This document shows, in pieces, positions 48,905-62,263 of a stretch of DNA of 64,000 nt. The first letter of the stretch is position 1. Every line of letters starts with the position of its first letter. The notes under the pieces are model-generated. The model saw nothing but the letters and a program-made list of their open reading frames with translations. It made no database searches and was not told the DNA's origin. Origin of the DNA: Luidia sarsii (Eukaryota; Echinodermata; Asteroidea; Paxillosida; Luidiidae); the NCBI GenBank assembly GCA_949987565.1, contig OX465109.1, forward strand, positions 12,044,509 through 12,108,508. The letters are read 5' to 3'. The translations under genes were made by a program, and so were the position numbers.

Positions 48905-50035
48905 AAACTTGGCCTACAATGTGTTCTTGGGATAGGTTATTGACTAGTGTTAAAATATTTGAAATCGGACAAGAACCAATGAAAGCATCATCAAGCAAAG
49001 GGAACTCACCCTTAGCAGAGAGGCAGCTTGTATCTCTGGAATATACAGCATAACAGTCGGCTCAGTGTTTCTGGAAAGAAAAATTACTTTGCAGGATAAT
49101 ATCTCCTTCAAAATTGCATTCACAAAGCTAAAACTTGGCCTACAATGTGTTCTTGGGATAGGCTATCGACTAGTGTTAAAATATTCGAAATCGGACAAGA
49201 ACCAATGAAACCATCATCAAGCAAAGGGAACTCACCCTTAGCAGAGAGGGAGCTTGTATGTCTGGAATGAAGCGCATAACAGTCGGTGCAGTGTTCCTGG
49301 AAAGAAAAAGAAACTTTACAGGTGAATATCTCCTTCGATATTAATTTCACAAAGCTAAAACTTGGCCTGCAAAGAGTCATTGAAATAGGCTATCGACTAG
49401 TATTAAATTGATTAATTTCGGACAAGAACACGTGAAATCATCATCAAGCAAATGGAACTCACCCTTATGAGTGAGGCAGCTTGTATCTCTGGAACGTACA
49501 GCATAACAGTCGGCACAGTGTTCCTGGAAAGAAACAATACTTTGCAGGTTAATATCTCCCACGATATTACTTACACAAAGCTGAAACTTGGCCTGCAATG
49601 AGTCCTTGGAATAGGCTATCGACTAGTGTTAAAATATTTGAAATCGGACAAGAACCAATGAAAGCATCATCAAGCAAAGGGAACTCACCCTTATCAGTGA
49701 GGCAGCTTGTATCTCTGGAATGTACAGCATAACAGTTGGCTCAGTGTTTCTGGAAAGAAAAATCACTTTGCAGGATAATATCTCCTTCAAAATTACATTC
49801 ACAAAGCTAAAACTTGGCCTACAATGTGTCCTTGGGATAGGTTATCGACTAGTGTTAAAATATTTGAAATCGGACAAGAACCAATGAAAGCATCATCAAG
49901 CAAAGGGAACTCACCCTTAGCAGAGAGGCAGCTTGTATCTCTGGAATGTACAGCATAACAGTCGGCTCAGTGTTTCTGGAAAGAAAAATTACTTTGCAGG
50001 ATAATATCTCCTTCAAAATTACATTCACAAAGCTA
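48679..50035 (+). repeat. Hybrid block 9
   Basis: Starts: 48679 recombinant H2, 48905 H3, 49131 A', 49358 B2, 49584 H1, 49810 H2. It copies 45963-47319 at 2716 bp. Confidence 0.92.
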
Positions 50036-53000
50036 AAACTTGGCCTACAATGTGTTCTTGGGATAGGCTATCGACTAGTGTTAAAATATTTGAAATCGGA
50101 CAAGAACCAATGAAAGCATCATCAAGCAAAGGGAACTCACCCTTAGCAGAGAGGGAGCTTGTATCTCTGGAATGAAGCGCATAACAGTCGGTGATGTGTT
50201 CCTGGAAAGAAAAAGAAACTTTGCGGGTGAATATCTCCTTCGATATTATTTTCACAAAGCTAAAACTTGGAATGCAAAGAGTCCTTGAAATAGGCTATCG
50301 ACTAGTATTAAATTGATTAATTTCGGACAAGAAAACGTGAAATCATCATCAAGCAAATGGAACTCACCCTTATCAGTGAGGCAGCTTGTATCTCTGGAAT
50401 GTACAGCATAACAGTCGGCGCAGTGTTCCTGGAAAGAAACAATACTTTGCAGGTTAATATCTCCCACGATATTACTTACACAAAGCTGAAACTTGGCCTG
50501 CAATGAGTCCTTGGAATAGGCTATCGACTAGTGTTAAAATATTTGAAATCGGACAAGAACCAATGAAAGCATCATCAAGCAAAGGGAACTCACCCTTAGC
50601 AGAGAGGGAGCTTGTATCTCTGGAATGAAGTGCATAACAGTCGGTGCAGTGTTCCTGGAAAGAAAAAGAAACTTTACAGGTGAATATCTCCTTCGATATT
50701 AATTTCACAAAACTAAAACTTGGCTTGCAAAGAGTCCTTGAAATAGGCTATCGACTAGTATTAAATTGATTAATTTCGGACAAGAACACGTGAAATCATC
50801 ATCAAGCAAATGGACTTCACCCTTATCAGTGAGGCAGCTTGTATCTCTGGAATGTACAGCATAACAGTCGGCGCAGTGTTCCTGGAAAGAAACAATACTT
50901 TGCAGGTTAATATCTCCCACGATATTACTTACACAAAGCTGAAACTTGGCCTGCAATGAGTCCTTGGAATAGGCTATCGACTAGTGTTAAAATATTTGAA
51001 ATCGGACAAGAACCAATGAAAGCATCATCAAGCAAAGGGAACTCACCCTTAGCAGAGAGAGAGCTTGTATCTCTGGAATGAAGTGCATAACAGTCGGTGC
51101 AGTGTTCCTGGAAAGAAAAAGAAACTTTACAGGTGAATATCTCCTTCGATATTAATTTCACAAAGCTAAAACTTGGCTTGCAAAGAGTCCTTGAAATAGG
51201 CTATCGACTAGTATTAAATTGATTAATTTCGGACAAGAACACGTGAAATCATCATCAAGAAATTGGAACTCACCCTTATCAGTGAGGCAGCTTGTATCTC
51301 TGGAATGTACAGCATAACAGTCGGCTCAGTGTTTCTGGAAAGAAAATTACTTTGCAGGATAATATCTCCTTCAAAATTACATTCACAAAGCTGAAACTTG
51401 GCCTACAATGTGTCCTTGGGATAGGCTATCGATTAGTGTTAAAATATTTGAAATCGGACAAGAACCAATGAAAGCATCATCAAGCAAAGGGAACTCACCC
51501 TTAGCAGAGAGGGAGCTTGTATCTCTGGAATGAAGCGCATAACAGTCGGTGCAGTGTTCCTGGAAAGAAAAAGAAACTTTGCGGGTGAATATCTCCTTCG
51601 ATATTAATTTCACAAAGCTAAAACTTGGCTTGCAAAGAGTCCTTGAAATAGGCTATCGACTAGTATTAAATTGATTAATTTCGGACAAGAACACGTGAAA
51701 TCATCATCAAGCAAATGGAACTCACCCTTATCAGTGAGGCAGCTTGTATCTCTGGAATGTACAGCATAACAGTCGGCTCAGTGTTCCTGGAAAGAAAAAG
51801 AAACTTTACAGGTGAATATCTCCTTCGATATTAATTTCACAAAGCTGAAACTTGGCCTGCAATGGGTCCTTGGAATAGGCTATCGACTAGTGTTAAAATA
51901 TTCGAAATCGGACAAGAACCAATGAAAGCATCATCAAGCAAAGGGAACTCACCATTAGCAGAGAGGGAGCTTGTATCTCTGGAATGAAGCGCATAACAGT
52001 CGGTGCAGTGTTCCTGGAATGAAAAAGAAATTTTACAGGTGAATATCTCCTTCGATATTAATCTCACAAAGCTAAAACTTGGCTTGCAAAGAGTCCTTAA
52101 AATAGGCTATCGACTAGTATTAAATTGAATAATTTCGGACAAGAACACGTGAAATCACCATCAAGCAAATGGAACTCACCCTTATCAGTGAGGCAGCTTG
52201 TATCTCTGGAATGTACAGCATAACAGTCGGCTTAGTGTTTCTGGAAAGAAAAATTACTTTGCAGGATAATATCTCCTTCAAAATTACATTCACAAAGCTA
52301 AAACTTGGCCTACAATGTGTTCTTGGGATAGGCTATCGACTAGTGTTAAAATATTTAAAATCGGACAAGAACCAATGAAAGCATCATCAAGCAAAGGGAA
52401 CTCACCCTTAGCAGAGAGGGAGCTTGTATCTCTGGAATGAAGCGCATAACAGTCGGTGCAGTGTTCCTGGAAAGAAAAAGAAACTTTGCGGGTGAATATC
52501 TCCTTCGATATTATTTTCACAAAGCTAAAACTTGGAATGCAAAGAGTCCTTGAAATAGGCTATCGACTAGTATTAAATTGATTAATTTCGGACAAGAACA
52601 CGTGAAATCATCATCAAGCAAATGGAACTCACCCTTATCAGTGAGGCAGCTTGTATCTCTGGAATGTACAGCATAACAGTCGACGCAGTGTTCCTGGAAA
52701 GAAACAATACTTTGCAGGTTAATATCTCCAACGATATTACTTACACAAAGCTGAAACTTGGCCTGCAATGAGTCCTTCGATTAGGCTATCGACTAGTGTT
52801 AAAATATTCGAAATCGGACAAGAACCAATGAAAGCATCATCAAGCAAAGGGAACTCACCCTTAGCAGAGAGGGAGCTTGTATCTCCGGAATAAAGCGCAT
52901 AACAGTCGGTGCAGTGTTCCTGGAAAGAAAAAGAAACTTTGCGGGTGAATATCTCCTTCGATATTAATTTCACAAAGCTAAAACTTGGCTTGCAAAGAGT

Positions 53001-55018
53001 CCTTGAAATAGGCTATCGACTAGTATTAAATTGATTAATTTTTGACAAGAACACGTGAAATCATCATCAAGCAAATGGACTTCACCCTTATCAGTGAGGC
53101 AGCTTGTATCTCTGGAATGTACAGCATAACAGTCGGCTCAGTGTTTCTGGAAAGAAAAATTAATTTGCAGGATAATATCTCCTTCAAAATTACTTTCACA
53201 AAGCTAAAACTTGGCCTGCAAAGTGTCCTTGGAATAGGCTATCGACTACTGTTAAAATATTTGAAATCAGACAAGAACCAATGAAAGCATCATCAAGCAA
53301 AGGGAACTCACCCTTAGCAGAGAGGGAGCTTGTATCTCTGGAATGAAGCGCCTAACAGTCGGTGCAGTGTTCCTGGAAAGAAAAAGAAACTTTGCGGGTG
53401 AATATCTCCTTCGATATTAATTTCACAAAGCTAAAACTTGGCTTGCAAAGAGTCCTTGAAATAGGCTATCGACTAGTATTAAATTGATTAATTTCGGACA
53501 AGAACACGTGAAATCATCATCAAGCAAATGGAACTCACCCTTATCAGTGAGGCAGCTTGTATCTCTGGAACGTACAGCATAACAGTCGGCAGAGTGTTCC
53601 TGGAAAGAAACAATACTTTGCAGGTTAATATCTCCAACGATATTACTTACACAAAGCTGAAACTTGGCCTGCAATGAGTCCTTCGATTAGGCTATCGACT
53701 AGTGTTAAAATATTCGAAATCGGACAAGAACCAATGAAAGCATCATCAAGCAAAGGGAACTCACCCTTAGCAGAGAGGGAGCTTGTATCTCTGGAATGAA
53801 GTGCATAACAGTCGGTGCAGTGTTCCTGGAATGAAAAAGAAATTTTACAGGTGAATATCTCCTTCGATATTAATTTCACAAAGCTAAAACTTGGCTTGCA
53901 AAGAGTCCTTAAAATAGGCTATCGACTAGTATTAAATTGATTAATTTCGGACAAGAACACGTGAAATCACCATCAAGCAAATGGAACTCACCCTTATCAG
54001 TGAGGCAGCTTGTATCTCTGGAATGTACAGCATAACAGTCGGCTCAGTGTTTCTGGAAAGAAAAATTACTTTGCAGGATAATATCTCCTTCAAAATTACA
54101 TTCACAAAGCTAAAACTTGGCCTACAATGTGTTCTTGGGATAGGCTATCGACTAGTGTTAAAATATTTAAAATCGGACAAGAACCAATGAAACCATCATC
54201 AAGCAAAGGGAACTCACCCTTAGCAGAGAGGGAGCTTGTATCTCTGGAATGAAACGCATAACAGTCGGTGCAGTGTTCCTGGAAAGAAAAAGAAACTTTG
54301 CGGGTGAATATCTCCTTCGATATTATTTTCACAAAGCTAAAACTTGGAATGCAAAGAGTCCTTGAAATAGGCTATCGACTAGTATTAAATTGATTAATTT
54401 CGGACAAGAACACGTGAAATCATCATCAAGCAAATGGAACTCACCCTTATCAGTGAGGCAGCTTGTATCTCTGGAATGTACAGCATAACAGTCGACGCAG
54501 TGTTCCTGGAAAGAAACAATACTTTGCAGGTTAATATCTCCAACGATATTACTTACACAAAGCTGAAACTTGGCCTGCAATGAGTCCTTCGATTAGGCTA
54601 TCGACTAGTGTTAAAATATTCGAAATCGGACAAGAACCAATGAAAGCATCATCAAGCAAAGGGAACTCACCCTTAGCAGAGAGGGAGCTTGTATCTCCGG
54701 AATAAAGCGCAGAACAGTCGGTGCAGTGTTCCTGGAAAGAAAAAGAAATTTTGCGGGTGAATATCTCCTTCGATATTAATTTCACAAAGCTAAAACTTGG
54801 CTTGCAAAGAGTCCTTGAAATAGGCTATCGACTAGTATTAAATTGATTAATTTTGGACAAGAACACGTGAAATCATCATCAAGCAAATGGAACTCACCCT
54901 TATGAGTGAGGCAGCTTGTATCTCTGGAATGTACAGCATAACAGTCGGCACAGTGTTCCTGGAAAGAAACAATACTTTGCAGGTTAATATCTCCCACGAT
55001 ATTACTTACACAAAGCTG
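50036..55018 (+). repeat. A-B dimer block (22 monomers)
   Basis: Starts: 50036 A, 50263 B2, 50489 A, 50716 recombinant B, 50942 A, 51169 B3-225, 51394 A, 51621 B1, 51848 A, 52075 B3, 52301 A, 52528 B2, 52754 A, 52981 B3, 53207 A, 53434 B2, 53660 A, 53887 B3, 54113 A, 54340 B2, 54566 A, 54793 B2. Private changes include GGCTTAGTG in 52075, and GAAACCATC with GAAACGC in 54113. Confidence 0.92.
50716..50941 (+). repeat. Recombinant B monomer carrying a 453-bp deletion
   Basis: The head has AAATGGACTTC (B3, as at 48000) and the remainder has CATAACAGTCGGCGCAG and a B2 tail (as at 48453). The B3 remainder, one A and the B2 head are missing, exactly one dimer. The crossover is in about 50818-50860. 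Confidence 0.88.
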
Positions 55019-55470
55019 AAACTTGGCCTGCAATGAGTCCTTGGAATAGGCTATCGACTAGTGTTAAAATATTTGAAATCGGACAAGAACCAATGAAAGC
55101 ATCATCAAGCAAAGGGAACTCACCCTTATCAGTGAGGCAGCTTGTATCTCTGGAATGTACAGCATAACAGTTGGCTCAGTGTTTCTGGAAAGAAAAATCA
55201 CTTTGCAGGATAATATCTCCTTCAAAATTACATTCACAAAGCTAAAACTTGGCCTACAATGTGTCCTTGGGATAGGTTATCGACTAGTGTTAAAATATTT
55301 GAAATCGGACAAGAACCAATGAAAGCATCATCAAGCAAAGGGAACTCACCCTTAGCAGAGAGGCAGCTTGTATCTCTGGAATGTACAGCATAACAGTCGG
55401 CTCAGTGTTTCTGGAAAGAAAAATTACTTTGCAGGATAATATCTCCTTCAAAATTACATTCACAAAGCTA
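55019..55470 (+). repeat. Isolated H1-H2 pair
   Basis: Starts: 55019 H1, 55245 H2. Unlike the pairs at 21770 and 40919 it is followed directly by A(GATGTG), so no A* block follows. Confidence 0.9.
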
Positions 55471-57734
55471 AAACTTGGCCTACAATGTGTTCTTGGGATA
55501 GGCTATCGACTAGTGTTAAAATATTTGAAATCGGACAAGAACCAATGAAAGCATCATCAAGCAAAGGGAACTCACCCTTAGCAGAGAGGGAGCTTGTATC
55601 TCTGGAATGAAGCGCATAACAGTCGGTGATGTGTTCCTGGAAAGAAAAAGAAACTTTGCGGGTGAATATCTCCTTCGATATTATTTTCACAAAGCTAAAA
55701 CTTGGAATGCAAAGAGTCCTTGAAATAGGCTATCGACTAGTATTAAATTGATTAATTTCGGACAAGAAAACGTGAAATCATCATCAAGCAAATGGAACTC
55801 ACCCTTATCAGTGAGGCAGCTTGTATCTCTGGAATGTACAGCATAACAGTCGGCGCAGTGTTCCTGGAAAGAAACAATACTTTGCAGGTTAATATCTCCC
55901 ACGATATTACTTACACAAAGCTGAAACTTGGCCTGCAATGAGTCCTTGGAATAGGCTATCGACTAGTGTTAAAATATTTGAAATCGGACAAGAACCAATG
56001 AAAGCATCATCAAGCAAAGGGAACTCACCCTTAGCAGAGAGGGAGCTTGTATCTCTGGAATGAAGTGCATAACAGTCGGTGCAGTGTTCCTGGAAAGAAA
56101 AAGAAACTTTACAGGTGAATATCTCCTTCGATATTAATTTCACAAAACTAAAACTTGGCTTGCAAAGAGTCCTTGAAATAGGCTATCGACTAGTATTAAA
56201 TTGATTAATTTCGGACAAGAACACGTGAAATCATCATCAAGCAAATGGACTTCACCCTTATCAGTGAGGCAGCTTGTATCTCTGGAATGTACAGCATTAC
56301 AGTCGGCTCAGTGTTTCTGGAAAGAAAAATTAATTTGCAGGATAATATCTCCTTCAAAATTACTTTCACAAAGCTAAAACTTGGCCTGCAATGTGTCCTT
56401 GGGATAGGCTATCGACTACTGTTAAAATATTTGAAATCAGACAAGAACCAATGAAAGCATCATCAAGCAAAGGGAACTCACCCTTAGCAGAGAGGGAGCT
56501 TGTATCTCTGGAATGAAGCGCCTAACAGTCGGTGCAGTGTTCCTGGAAAGAAAAAGAAACTTTGCGGGTGAATATCTCCTTCGATATTAATTTCACAAAG
56601 CTAAAACTTGGAATGCAAAGAGTCCTTGAAATAGGCTATCGACTAGTATTTAATTGATTAATTTCGGACAAGAACACGTGAAATCGTCATCAAGCAAATG
56701 GAACTCACCCTTATAAGTGAGGCAGCTTGTATCTCTGGAATGTACAGCATAACAGTCGGCGCAGTGTTCCTGGAAAGAAACAATACTTTGCAGGTTAATA
56801 TCTCCCACGATATTACTTACACAAAGCTGAAACTTGGCCTGCAATGAGTCCTTGGAATAGGCTATCGACTAGTGTTAAAATATTTGAAATCGGACAAGAA
56901 CCAATGAAAGCATCATCAAGCAAAGGGAACTCACCCTTAGCAGAGAGAGAGCTTGTATCTCTGGAATGAAGTGCATAACAGTCGGTGCAGTGTTCCTGGA
57001 AAGAAAAAGAAACTTTACAGGTGAATATCTCCTTCGATATTAATTTCACAAAGCTAAAACTTGGCTTGCAAAGAGTCCTTGAAATAGGCTATCGACTAGT
57101 ATTAAATTGATTAATTTCGGACAAGAACACGTGAAATCATCATCAAGAAATTGGAACTCACCCTTATCAGTGAGGCAGCTTGTATCTCTGGAATGTACAG
57201 CATAACAGTCGGCTCAGTGTTTCTGGAAAGAAAATTACTTTGCAGGATAATATCTCCTTCAAAATTCCATTCACAAAGCTGAAACTTGGCCTACAATGTG
57301 TCCTTGGGATAGGCTATCGACTAGTGTTAAAATATTCGAAATCGGACAAGAACCAATGAAAGCATCATCAAGCAAAGGGAACTCACCCTTAGCAGAGAGG
57401 GAGCTTGTATCTCCGGAATAAAGCGCAGAACAGTCGGTGCAGTGTTCCTGGAAAGAAAAAGAAATTTTGCGGGTGAATATCTCCTTCGATATTAATTTCA
57501 CAAAGCTAAAACTTGGCTTGCAAAGAGTCCTTGAAATAGGCTATCGACTAGTATTAAATTGATTAATTTTGGACAAGAACACGTGAAATCATCATCAAGC
57601 AAATGGAACTCACCCTTATGAGTGAGGCAGCTTGTATCTCTGGAATGTACAGCATAACAGTCGGCACAGTGTTCCTGGAAAGAAACAATACTTTGCAGGT
57701 TAATATCTCCCACGATATTACTTACACAAAGCTG
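55471..57734 (+). repeat. A-B dimer block (10 monomers)
   Basis: Starts: 55471 A, 55698 B2, 55924 A, 56151 B3, 56377 A, 56604 B2, 56830 A, 57057 B3-225, 57282 recombinant A, 57509 B2. The B2 at 56604 has GTATTTAATTG, AAATCGTCATC and TTATAAGTG, and the B3 at 57057 has AAAATTCCATTC. These are shared only with the next duplicate. Confidence 0.92.
57282..57508 (+). repeat. Recombinant A, joint of the second 2716-bp duplication
   Basis: The start CCTACAATGTGTCCTTGGGA matches 59998; from CTAGTG with ATATTCG and GCGCAGAAC it matches 54566. The crossover lies within 57310-57320, eleven bases. Confidence 0.9.
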
Positions 57735-58186
57735 AAACTTGGCCTGCAATGAGTCCTTGGAATAGGCTATCGACTAGTGTTAAAATATTTGAAATCGGAC
57801 AAGAACCAATGAAAGCATCATCAAGCAAAGGGAACTCACCCTTATCAGTGAGGCAGCTTGTATCTCTGGAATGTACAGCATAACAGTTGGCTCAGTGTTT
57901 CTGGAAAGAAAAATCACTTTGCAGGATAATATCTCCTTCAAAATTACATTCACAAAGCTAAAACTTGGCCTACAATGTGTCCTTGGGATAGGTTATCGAC
58001 TAGTGTTAAAATATTTGAAATCGGACAAGAACCAATGAAAGCATCATCAAGCAAAGGGAACTCACCCTTAGCAGAGAGGCAGCTTGTATCTCTGGAATGT
58101 ACAGCATAACAGTCGGCTCAGTGTTTCTGGAAAGAAAAATTACTTTGCAGGATAATATCTCCTTCAAAATTACATTCACAAAGCTA
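57735..58186 (+). repeat. H1-H2 pair in the second 2716-bp copy
   Basis: Starts: 57735 H1, 57961 H2. They copy 55019-55470 at 2716 bp. Confidence 0.9.
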
Positions 58187-61100
58187 AAACTTGGCCTACA
58201 ATGTGTTCTTGGGATAGGCTATCGACTAGTGTTAAAATATTTGAAATCGGACAAGAACCAATGAAAGCATCATCAAGCAAAGGGAACTCACCCTTAGCAG
58301 AGAGGGAGCTTGTATCTCTGGAATGAAGCGCATAACAGTCGGTGATGTGTTCCTGGAAAGAAAAAGAAACTTTGCGGGTGAATATCTCCTTCGATATTAT
58401 TTTCACAAAGCTAAAACTTGGAATGCAAAGAGTCCTTGAAATAGGCTATCGACTAGTATTAAATTGATTAATTTCGGACAAGAAAACGTGAAATCATCAT
58501 CAAGCAAATGGAACTCACCCTTATCAGTGAGGCAGCTTGTATCTCTGGAATGTACAGCATAACAGTCGGCGCAGTGTTCCTGGAAAGAAACAATACTTTG
58601 CAGGTTAATATCTCCCACGATATTACTTACACAAAGCTGAAACTTGGCCTGCAATGAGTCCTTGGAATAGGCTATCGACTAGTGTTAAAATATTTGAAAT
58701 CGGACAAGAACCAATGAAAGCATCATCAAGCAAAGGGAACTCACCCTTAGCAGAGAGGGAGCTTGTATCTCTGGAATGAAGTGCATAACAGTCGGTGCAG
58801 TGTTCCTGGAAAGAAAAAGAAACTTTACAGGTGAATATCTCCTTCGATATTAATTTCACAAAACTAAAACTTGGCTTGCAAAGAGTCCTTGAAATAGGCT
58901 ATCGACTAGTATTAAATTGATTAATTTCGGACAAGAACACGTGAAATCATCATCAAGCAAATGGACTTCACCCTTATCAGTGAGGCAGCTTGTATCTCTG
59001 GAATGTACAGCATTACAGTCGGCTCAGTGTTTCTGGAAAGAAAAATTAATTTGCAGGATAATATCTCCTTCAAAATTACTTTCACAAAGCTAAAACTTGG
59101 CCTGCAATGTGTCCTTGGGATAGGCTATCGACTACTGTTAAAATATTTGAAATCAGACAAGAACCAATGAAAGCATCATCAAGCAAAGGGAACTCACCCT
59201 TAGCAGAGAGGGAGCTTGTATCTCTGGAATGAAGCGCCTAACAGTCGGTGCAGTGTTCCTGGAAAGAAAAAGAAACTTTGCGGGTGAATATCTCCTTCGA
59301 TATTAATTTCACAAAGCTAAAACTTGGAATGCAAAGAGTCCTTGAAATAGGCTATCGACTAGTATTTAATTGATTAATTTCGGACAAGAACACGTGAAAT
59401 CGTCATCAAGCAAATGGAACTCACCCTTATAAGTGAGGCAGCTTGTATCTCTGGAATGTACAGCATAACAGTCGGCGCAGTGTTCCTGGAAAGAAACAAT
59501 ACTTTGCAGGTTAATATCTCCCACGATATTACTTACACAAAGCTGAAACTTGGCCTGCAATGAGTCCTTGGAATAGGCTATCGACTAGTGTTAAAATATT
59601 TGAAATCGGACAAGAACCAATGAAAGCATCATCAAGCAAAGGGAACTCACCCTTAGCAGAGAGAGAGCTTGTATCTCTGGAATGAAGTGCATAACAGTCG
59701 GTGCAGTGTTCCTGGAAAGAAAAAGAAACTTTACAGGTGAATATCTCCTTCGATATTAATTTCACAAAGCTAAAACTTGGCTTGCAAAGAGTCCTTGAAA
59801 TAGGCTATCGACTAGTATTAAATTGATTAATTTCGGACAAGAACACGTGAAATCATCATCAAGAAATTGGAACTCACCCTTATCAGTGAGGCAGCTTGTA
59901 TCTCTGGAATGTACAGCATAACAGTCGGCTCAGTGTTTCTGGAAAGAAAATTACTTTGCAGGATAATATCTCCTTCAAAATTCCATTCACAAAGCTGAAA
60001 CTTGGCCTACAATGTGTCCTTGGGATAGGCTATCGATTAGTGTTAAAATATTTGAAATCGGACAAGAACCAATGAAAGCATCATCAAGCAAAGGGAACTC
60101 ACCCTTAGCAGAGAGGGAGCTTGTATCTCTGGAATGAAGCGCATAACAGTCGGTGCAGTGTTCCTGGAAAGAAAAAGAAACTTTGCGGGTGAATATCTCC
60201 TTCGATATTAATTTCACAAAGCTAAAACTTGGCTTGCAAAGAGTCCTTGAAATAGGCTATCGACTAGTATTAAATTGATTAATTTCGGACAAGAACACGT
60301 GAAATCATCATCAAGCAAATGGAACTCACCCTTATCAGTGAGGCAGCTTGTATCTCTGGAATGTACAGCATAACAGTCGGCTCAGTGTTCCTGGAAAGAA
60401 AAAGAAACTTTACAGGTGAATATCTCCTTCGATATTAATTTCACAAAGCTGAAACTTGGCCTGCAATGGGTCCTTGGAATAGGCTATCGACTAGTGTTAA
60501 AATATTCGAAATCGGACAAGAACCAATGAAAGCATCATCAAGCAAAGGGAACTCACCATTAGCAGAGAGGGAGCTTGTATCTCTGGAATGAAGCGCATAA
60601 CAGTCGGTGCAGTGTTCCTGGAATGAAAAAGAAATTTTACAGGTGAATATCTCCTTCGATATTAATCTCACAAAGCTAAAACTTGGCTTGCAAAGAGTCC
60701 TTAAAATAGGCTATCGACTAGTATTAAATTGAATAATTTCGGACAAGAACACGTGAAATCACCATCAAGCAAATGGAACTCACCCTTATCAGTGAGGCAG
60801 CTTGTATCTCTGGAATGTACAGCATAACAGTCGGCTCAGTGTTTCTGGAAAGAAAAATTACTTTGCAGGATAATATCTCCTTCAAAATTACATTCACAAA
60901 GCTAAAACTTGGCCTACAATGTGTTCTTGGGATAGGCTATCGACTAGTGTTAAAATATTTAAAATCGGACAAGAACCAATGAAAGCATCATCAAGCAAAG
61001 GGTACTCACCCTTAGCAGAGAGGGAGCTTGTATCTCTGGAATGAAGCGCATAACAGTCGGTGCAGTGTTCCTGGAAAGAAAAAGAAACTTTGCGGGTGAA

Positions 61101-62263
61101 TATCTCCTTCGATATTATTTTCACAAAGCTAAAACTTGGAATGCAAAAAGTCCTTGAAATAGGCTATCGACTAGTATTAAATTGATTAATTTCGGACAAG
61201 AACACGTGAAATCATCATCAAGCAAATGGAACTCACCCTTATCAGTGAGGCAGCTTGTATCTCTGGAATGTACAGCATAACAGTCGACGCAGTGTTCCTG
61301 GAAAGAAACAATACTTTGCAGGTTAATATCTCCAACGATATTACTTACACAAAGCTGAAACTTGGCCTGCAATGAGTCCTTTGATTAGGCTATCGACTAG
61401 TGTTAAAATATTCGAAATCGGACAAGAACCAATGAAAGCATCATCAAGCAAAGGGAACTCACCCTTAGCAGAGAGGGAGCTTGTATCTCCGGAATAAAGC
61501 GCATAACAGTCGGTGCAGTGTTCCTGGAAAGAAAAAGAAACTTTGCGGGTGAATATCTCCTTCGATATTAATTTCACAAAGCTAAAACTTGGCTTGCAAA
61601 GAGTCCTTGAAATAGGCTATCGACTAGTATTAAATTGATTAATTTTGGACAAGAACACGTGAAATCATCATCAAGCAAATGGACTTCACCCTTATCAGTG
61701 AGGCAGCTTGTATCTCTGGAATGTACAGCATAACAGTCGGCTCAGTGTTTCTGGAAAGAAAAATTAATTTGCAGGATAATATCTCCTTCAAAATTACTTT
61801 CACAAAGCTAAAACTTGGCCTGCAAAGTGTCCTTGGAATAGGCTATCGACTACTGTTAAAATATTTGAAATCAGACAAGAACCAATGAAAGCATCATCAA
61901 GCAAAGGGAACTCACCCTTAGCAGAGAGGGAGCTTGTATCTCTGGAATGAAGCGCCTAACAGTCGGTGCAGTGTTCCTGGAAAGAAAAAGAAACTTTGCG
62001 GGTGAATATCTCCTTCGATATTAATTTCACAAAGCTAAAACTTGGCTTGCAAAGAGTCCTTGAAATAGGCTATCGACTAGTATTAAATTGATTAATTTCG
62101 GACAAGAACACGTGAAATCATCATCAAGCAAATGGAACTCACCCTTATCAGTGAGGCAGCTTGTATCTCTGGAACGTACAGCATAACAGTCGGCAGAGTG
62201 TTCCTGGAAAGAAACAATACTTTGCAGGTTAATATCTCCAACGATATTACTTACACAAAGCTG

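Larger units (their letters stand above)
45995..50973 (+). repeat. Tandem duplication, 2716 bp, second copy shortened
   Basis: Copy 1 is about 45995-48710. Copy 2 starts near 48711 and has lost 453 bp within the monomer at 50716. Starts from 46189 to 47773 pair with 48905 to 50489 at exactly 2716. The joint lies in the H2 at 48679. Confidence 0.88.
28173..51393 (+). repeat. Super-repeat copy IV (23,221 bp, nested duplications)
   Basis: It starts with A(CGATTAGTG) at 28173, a monomer that recurs at 34577 and 37294 because of internal duplications. The length equals 9801 plus tandem duplications of 6404, 2717, 2036 and 2716 bp, minus a 453-bp dimer deletion inside the monomer at 50716. The sum is exact. 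Counterparts in copy III lie at offsets of 9801 before the duplications, 18922 after two of them, and 19149 where copy III lacks one monomer. Confidence 0.82.
51394..59997 (+). repeat. Super-repeat copy V (8,604 bp, lacks the A* block)
   Basis: From 51394 to 54792 it matches 37294-40692 monomer by monomer at an offset of 14100. After H1-H2 at 55019 it goes straight to A(GATGTG) at 55471, without the 3913 bp that hold the recombinant A, B1', B3, A* and the repeated hybrids in copy III. A 2716-bp tandem duplication then follows. 9801-3913+2716 gives 8604 exactly. Confidence 0.82.
54595..60026 (+). repeat. Tandem duplication, 2716 bp x 2, with private variants
   Basis: Copy 1 is about 54595-57310 and copy 2 about 57311-60026. 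Variants found nowhere else in the window (GTATTTAATTG, AAATCGTCATC, TTATAAGTG, AAAATTCCATTC) occur once in each copy at the same place, so these mutations predate the duplication and the duplication is recent. Confidence 0.93.

Noticed and set aside
23179..51426. Assembly artefact as the source of the nested duplications
   Set aside because: It cannot be excluded without reads, but joints sit within monomers at homologous positions and copies carry their own private differences, which a simple assembly duplication would not produce.
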